From an uncultured Bacteroides sp. (GTDB lineage Bacteria > Bacteroidota > Bacteroidia > Bacteroidales > Bacteroidaceae), in NCBI RefSeq assembly GCF_963678845.1, contig NZ_OY787466.1, positions 806,001-870,000 of the forward strand: 64,000 bases of DNA. The letters are read 5' to 3'. Under the pieces are notes generated by a model that saw only the letters and a list, made by a program, of their open reading frames with translations, had not been told where the DNA came from and did no database searches. This document shows, piece after piece, positions 60,732-64,000 of the stretch (its first letter is position 1; every line of letters starts with the position of its first letter). The translations under genes were made by a program, and so were the position numbers.

Positions 60732-63692
60732 TTATTTCTTGTATACCTCTACTTCAACAATACCTAATTGCTTGCCGGACTTATCTTGCTCCTTAATTTC
60801 TTTTTTGCCTGTAATCTCTACAAGATTAAAAGCGTCCTGCTCTTTGTTCTTTCCAATTAGTTCCACTTTAACGAATTGACCGCAGGTGGGCACTATAGGA
60901 ATAGTTATATATCCGAGGCTTTTTTCAGTATCACCTTTGAACACCTCTTTACCATCAATGGTTATGCGAATAGGATAACTCTTGTTTCTCCAGCTATTCA
61001 TTTTGAATACCAGTTCAGAGATAGTGTCATTGCGTTCTAATTGATAGGTTATCCAGTTCTTCCCCTGTTCTCCGTTGCTGTTCCATTCTGATTCTTCATT
61101 ATCATCATAGCTAAAGAGAGCTTTATCTTCATTACTTCCGGCAGTTGTTTTTAGAATGTGAAGAGGAATTCTGCTTACAGTATAAGATGGGGTAGAAGGG
61201 GTGGCTCCTCTTTCCAGATTGGAGGGAAGGTGTTCTCCCTGGAAATATTCTGATAATCCGTTTCCTCCTTTCACTGTTTTTGATGTTAGTGAAAGAAAAG
61301 CAGCTTGTAATCCGTCAGATGAGGCTGTTAAATTAATCTTTCCCGCATTGGTCAGGGTACGGATTAAAACACGGTTCACTCCACATTCTACAGGAAGTTC
61401 TTTTGAAAGAATATAATTATCTTTTCCTTGGGCAATACCTCCGCGCCATTCAGCCGGCCCGTCAAGTTTAAATGAGACAAGGTTATTTGCTGTTGGGCAT
61501 CTGTTTCCATCTTTGTCCACAACTTCAAACTCTATTAAAGCCATATCTGCACCATCGGCAATTAATCCGTCGGCACTCTCGTAACTCTTCAGGCGGATGG
61601 TAAAAGGAGCACCGGCTGTGCGAAGTTCATCACGACTAATTGCTTTTACATCTTTATTATAAGAAACAGCTGTTAACTCACCTGCTTCCCATTGAACATT
61701 CTTAAAGGTGAATAAGAATTGGTAACTTTGTTCGCCAAAGCCAAGAGATTTCCCATTAAGCAGCAATTCAACCTTACTCCCGTTAGAAGCAACAGATATG
61801 TCTTTCTTTACTTGTGGGGTATAATTCCAGTGACCGATGATATGGGTATGAGGCTTTTCAACATCAACCCATCCGTCCCACATTACCTGATGAACAAAGA
61901 AGCCATCTTTTGGTAATCTCATAGCATCTACTTCACCACTTCTTCTGTAGTTTTCTTCTCCACGGAAGTGAGTGTTAGAATCTGAAAAGACAATGTTTAC
62001 TCCACCCGAATTTACACGCTCACCAGTTCCCGGACGTTCACGGAAATAATCATACCAGCGGATAATATCTTCTATAGCATGAGAATCCTGGTTACGGTTA
62101 TAATCAAAAGCATCTTGTCCCTTATATAATGGTCCTGCTCCGTTTTTGTGGTAAGGTGGAGTAAATTCGTCCCAGTATTTACGTAAGGCCTCATCACGTG
62201 AGTACTCCATTGCCCACATTGGATGGCGTCCACTTTTATTAATGTAGAGCATTTCACCTCCGTATTCTGCTATTTTGCTATCCAGCATTTCACGAGAACC
62301 AATGGCTCTTCCGCCACATGGATCATATAAATCTCTGATAGCTTTCATCTCTTTCATGTGTTCTTCAGAAATACCTTTATTGCCGGACTCATAAAATAAG
62401 ATGCTGGGATTGTTGCGATTATAAATAATGGCATCTCTCATCACTTCTTTTCGCTGTTCCCATCTTCTGCCTGTGATATCTTTCTCTGAGTCTCCGGCAG
62501 GCATGGCTTGTATAAGTCCAACTCTGTCACATGATTCCACATCTTGTTTCCAGGGAGTGATATGCATCCATCTAACCAGATTACCATTACTCTTTACCAT
62601 AAGCCCATTGCTGAAGTCACTTAACCATGCAGGAACAGACATACCTACGGAAGGCCATTCGTTGCTGGTTCTTTGTGCATAACCTTTCATCTGAAGAACA
62701 CGGTTGTTAAGGTAAACCATTCCTTTCTCAAAATTTGTTTTACGGAAACCTGTACGTGTTTTTACTACGTCAATAGCTTTCCCGTCTATTTGTAGAACGG
62801 TATATACATTATACAGGTATCCATATCCCCAGCTCCAGAAATGGAGTCCGCTTACCTTATCATTGGCTTTAAGCAGGCTTTTTTCTCCAGTAGCCAGCGT
62901 TTTGCTTTCTCCCTTAATTTCTTTAATAATCTCTCCGTTCATATCTTCAATATATGCTTCGAGAGATATTTCCTGTGGTTTTTTTGTTTCGTTTTTAACT
63001 TCAGATTCAACACAGATAACGGCTGATTGTTGTTTAATGTCTATATCCCTGGGATAAATATAAGTTCCGGTTGTCTGCAAATTGCTGTAAAGAGGAAGCG
63101 TTTGATATGTTTTGGGAGTAATATGAAGCAGTACATTTTTGGGTATACCTCCATAGTTAGCATTAAAATTCTTATCGTTCCATTGAAAATTACTTCCGGT
63201 GCTTTTCTCTTTATAGTTCCATGAATTGTCAATTCTTACAGCAATGATATTTTCTTTTTTACCATAATTAACCAGATTGGAGATATCAAATCCACAAGCC
63301 ATAATCCCATTCTCGTGGATGCCTATAGCCTTGCCGTTCAGATAAAATTCTCCACCTTGGCGGACTCCCTGAAATTCTAAAAAAACTTTTTTATCTTTTG
63401 CTGTAAGAGGAAGTTTAAAATGCTTCCGGTACCACACAATTCCTGTGGTATGCTTATCTATTGCAACTTTAAAAGCATCATCTTCATTAAATGCATGTGG
63501 CAAAGTAATCTTTTTCCAGGAAGCATCGTTGAACTTGGGTTGTTCAGCTCCGGTGGAATCACCTACAAATAACAACCATTCCGGGTTGAAATTATACTTG
63601 GCTCTTTCATTCTCATTGAATGTGTTTTTATTTGCAAAGCTCTCTACAGGAAGTAAAAAAGCGATCAATAGGAAAAGAAAAGTATTTTTCAT
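60732..63692 (-). CDS. GH2 family glycosidase with DUF4982 and C-terminal carbohydrate-binding-like domain
   Basis: A secreted 986-residue enzyme; the start at 63692 (MKNTFLFLLIAFLLPVESFA) gives a signal peptide. Order: GH2 jelly roll (about 50-200), immunoglobulin-like domain (about 215-320), TIM barrel (about 325-600), DUF4982 (about 630-690), Ig-like domain (about 700-800) and a discoidin-like C-terminal domain (about 850-960). The nucleophile Glu is likely that of MWAMEYSRDE. The canonical acid/base site usually reads WSLGNE; here it is FYESGNKG, with Lys where Glu is expected and another Glu four residues upstream. Substrate is probably a beta-linked galactose or uronate glycan; unresolved. 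Confidence 0.88.
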   Translation of the reverse strand: MKNTFLFLLIAFLLPVESFANKNTFNENERAKYNFNPEWLLFVGDSTGAEQPKFNDASWKKITLPHAFNEDDAFKVAIDKHTTGIVWYRKHFKLPLTAKDKKVFLEFQGVRQGGEFYLNGKAIGIHENGIMACGFDISNLVNYGKKENIIAVRIDNSWNYKEKSTGSNFQWNDKNFNANYGGIPKNVLLHITPKTYQTLPLYSNLQTTGTYIYPRDIDIKQQSAVICVESEVKNETKKPQEISLEAYIEDMNGEIIKEIKGESKTLATGEKSLLKANDKVSGLHFWSWGYGYLYNVYTVLQIDGKAIDVVKTRTGFRKTNFEKGMVYLNNRVLQMKGYAQRTSNEWPSVGMSVPAWLSDFSNGLMVKSNGNLVRWMHITPWKQDVESCDRVGLIQAMPAGDSEKDITGRRWEQRKEVMRDAIIYNRNNPSILFYESGNKGISEEHMKEMKAIRDLYDPCGGRAIGSREMLDSKIAEYGGEMLYINKSGRHPMWAMEYSRDEALRKYWDEFTPPYHKNGAGPLYKGQDAFDYNRNQDSHAIEDIIRWYDYFRERPGTGERVNSGGVNIVFSDSNTHFRGEENYRRSGEVDAMRLPKDGFFVHQVMWDGWVDVEKPHTHIIGHWNYTPQVKKDISVASNGSKVELLLNGKSLGFGEQSYQFLFTFKNVQWEAGELTAVSYNKDVKAISRDELRTAGAPFTIRLKSYESADGLIADGADMALIEFEVVDKDGNRCPTANNLVSFKLDGPAEWRGGIAQGKDNYILSKELPVECGVNRVLIRTLTNAGKINLTASSDGLQAAFLSLTSKTVKGGNGLSEYFQGEHLPSNLERGATPSTPSYTVSRIPLHILKTTAGSNEDKALFSYDDNEESEWNSNGEQGKNWITYQLERNDTISELVFKMNSWRNKSYPIRITIDGKEVFKGDTEKSLGYITIPIVPTCGQFVKVELIGKNKEQDAFNLVEITGKKEIKEQDKSGKQLGIVEVEVYKK

Positions 63693-63800
63693 TAGACTTA
63701 AATAATTAAAATTGAATAGCAAAGATAGCAATGATTGGAATAAACAATTTGTAAAAAAGTTCTTTTACATGTTATATTGTACACATTTATAAAAGCAAAA

Positions 63801-63832
63801 AGAGAAACTGTTTCTGAGGCTACAGTTTCTCT
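63801..63832 (-). terminator. terminator downstream of the right-edge gene
   Basis: A perfect 10-bp stem AGAGAAACTG (63801-63810) / CAGTTTCTCT (63823-63832). On the minus strand it is followed by T-rich sequence, 60 bp after the stop codon of the partial gene at the right edge. Confidence 0.82.
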
Positions 63833-63891
63833 TTAATATTTAATTTTTCAGACCAATTTAAATATGTCTAAAACGTTATGTGTTCTTTCTG

Positions 63892-64000
63892 TTATTTGAA
63901 TTTAAGAGCCAGAGTTATTAAATGTGATGTTAAGTTAGTACTACGATTGTAATAACTGTACCTCATCTCAAGAGTATTAAGTTGCTTTATTCCAAATATT
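63892..64000 (-). CDS. C-terminal tail of an outer-membrane beta-barrel protein (partial)
   Basis: A minus-strand frame enters from the right edge and runs 35 codons to a TAA at 63894-63892. The residues alternate polar and hydrophobic, with RYSYYNRSTNLTSHLITLAL near the end, and finish in LKFK. This is the pattern of the last strands of an outer-membrane barrel, for example a SusC-type or other TonB-dependent receptor. The terminator downstream supports a real gene end. The family cannot be told from this piece. It may belong to a PUL with the neighbouring GH2. Confidence 0.6.
   Translation of the reverse strand, partial: IFGIKQLNTLEMRYSYYNRSTNLTSHLITLALKFK

Noticed and set aside
1..64000. 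tRNA, rRNA, prophage, integrase or transposase genes
   Set aside because: I scanned for T-loop-like GGTTCGA motifs, rRNA-like GC-rich blocks and integrase or transposase signatures and found none; a covariance-model search would be needed to exclude small RNAs.

Overview
This is a stretch of chromosome from a Bacteroidota bacterium, most likely a Bacteroides or a close relative. The evidence is: a SusC/SusD pair with a hybrid two-component regulator, many glycoside hydrolases with export signals, families largely confined to this phylum (DUF4270, DUF4252, DUF5606, DUF3276, GH97), AT-rich spacers, weak Shine-Dalgarno sites, and several promoters that fit the Bacteroides consensus TTTG-N19-21-TAnnTTTG. 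I saw no rRNA, tRNA, CRISPR, prophage, transposase or integrase.

Layout. 1-6.2 kb: a DUF4270 lipoprotein converging on a glycogen block (GH57 alpha-amylase-like protein, GT4 glycosyltransferase, debranching enzyme). 6.4-9.3 kb: MarC, a Crp-type regulator, enolase. 9.6-24.2 kb: a polysaccharide utilisation locus (HTCS sensor, GH16, SusC, SusD, a GH43 exo-beta-1,3-galactanase-like enzyme and a GH2 beta-glucuronidase). Its enzyme set and active-site residues point to type II arabinogalactan. 24.2-31.3 kb: pepT-gcvT, a K+/H+ antiporter, a HIT protein, an Fpg/Nei-like protein and an S4 protein. 31.3-36.7 kb: translation and export housekeeping (pth, rplY, DUF3276, nusB, yajC, ybbR, coaE, DUF5606). 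37-41.2 kb: GH97, a membrane protein/winged-helix pair with operator-like palindromes, and a CPBP protease. 41.3-46.9 kb: clpB, a DUF6621-like protein, LysR and YeiH. 47.3-51.4 kb: a KASIII-like enzyme with a TetR repressor, then an ECF sigma/anti-sigma pair between two DUF4252 genes. 51.6-56.6 kb: recA, bcp, a carboxynorspermidine dehydrogenase, and an iron/cobalamin-type permease plus binding protein without an ATPase. 57.1-64 kb: dnaK, a GT9 heptosyltransferase-like gene, a large GH2 and the C-terminal tail of an outer-membrane protein.

How the parts fit. In the PUL, the HTCS would sense an oligosaccharide in the periplasm and activate surface capture and import (SusD/SusC). GH16 would make endo cuts, GH43_24 would trim the beta-1,3-galactan backbone and GH2 would remove terminal glucuronate. 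The glycogen block would make and remodel storage polysaccharide.

Most notable non-coding observations: (a) dnaK and clpB both have a sigma-54-like -24/-12 element and TGACA/TGTCA inverted repeats about 100 bp upstream of the predicted start, which suggests shared chaperone control; (b) a perfect 20-bp inverted repeat whose first arm fills the promoter spacer ahead of the membrane-protein/winged-helix pair; (c) a terminator-like hairpin 26 nt before the CPBP start codon; (d) a perfect 38-bp palindrome between direct repeats after the GT9 gene; (e) a spacer after the beta-glucuronidase packed with dyads.
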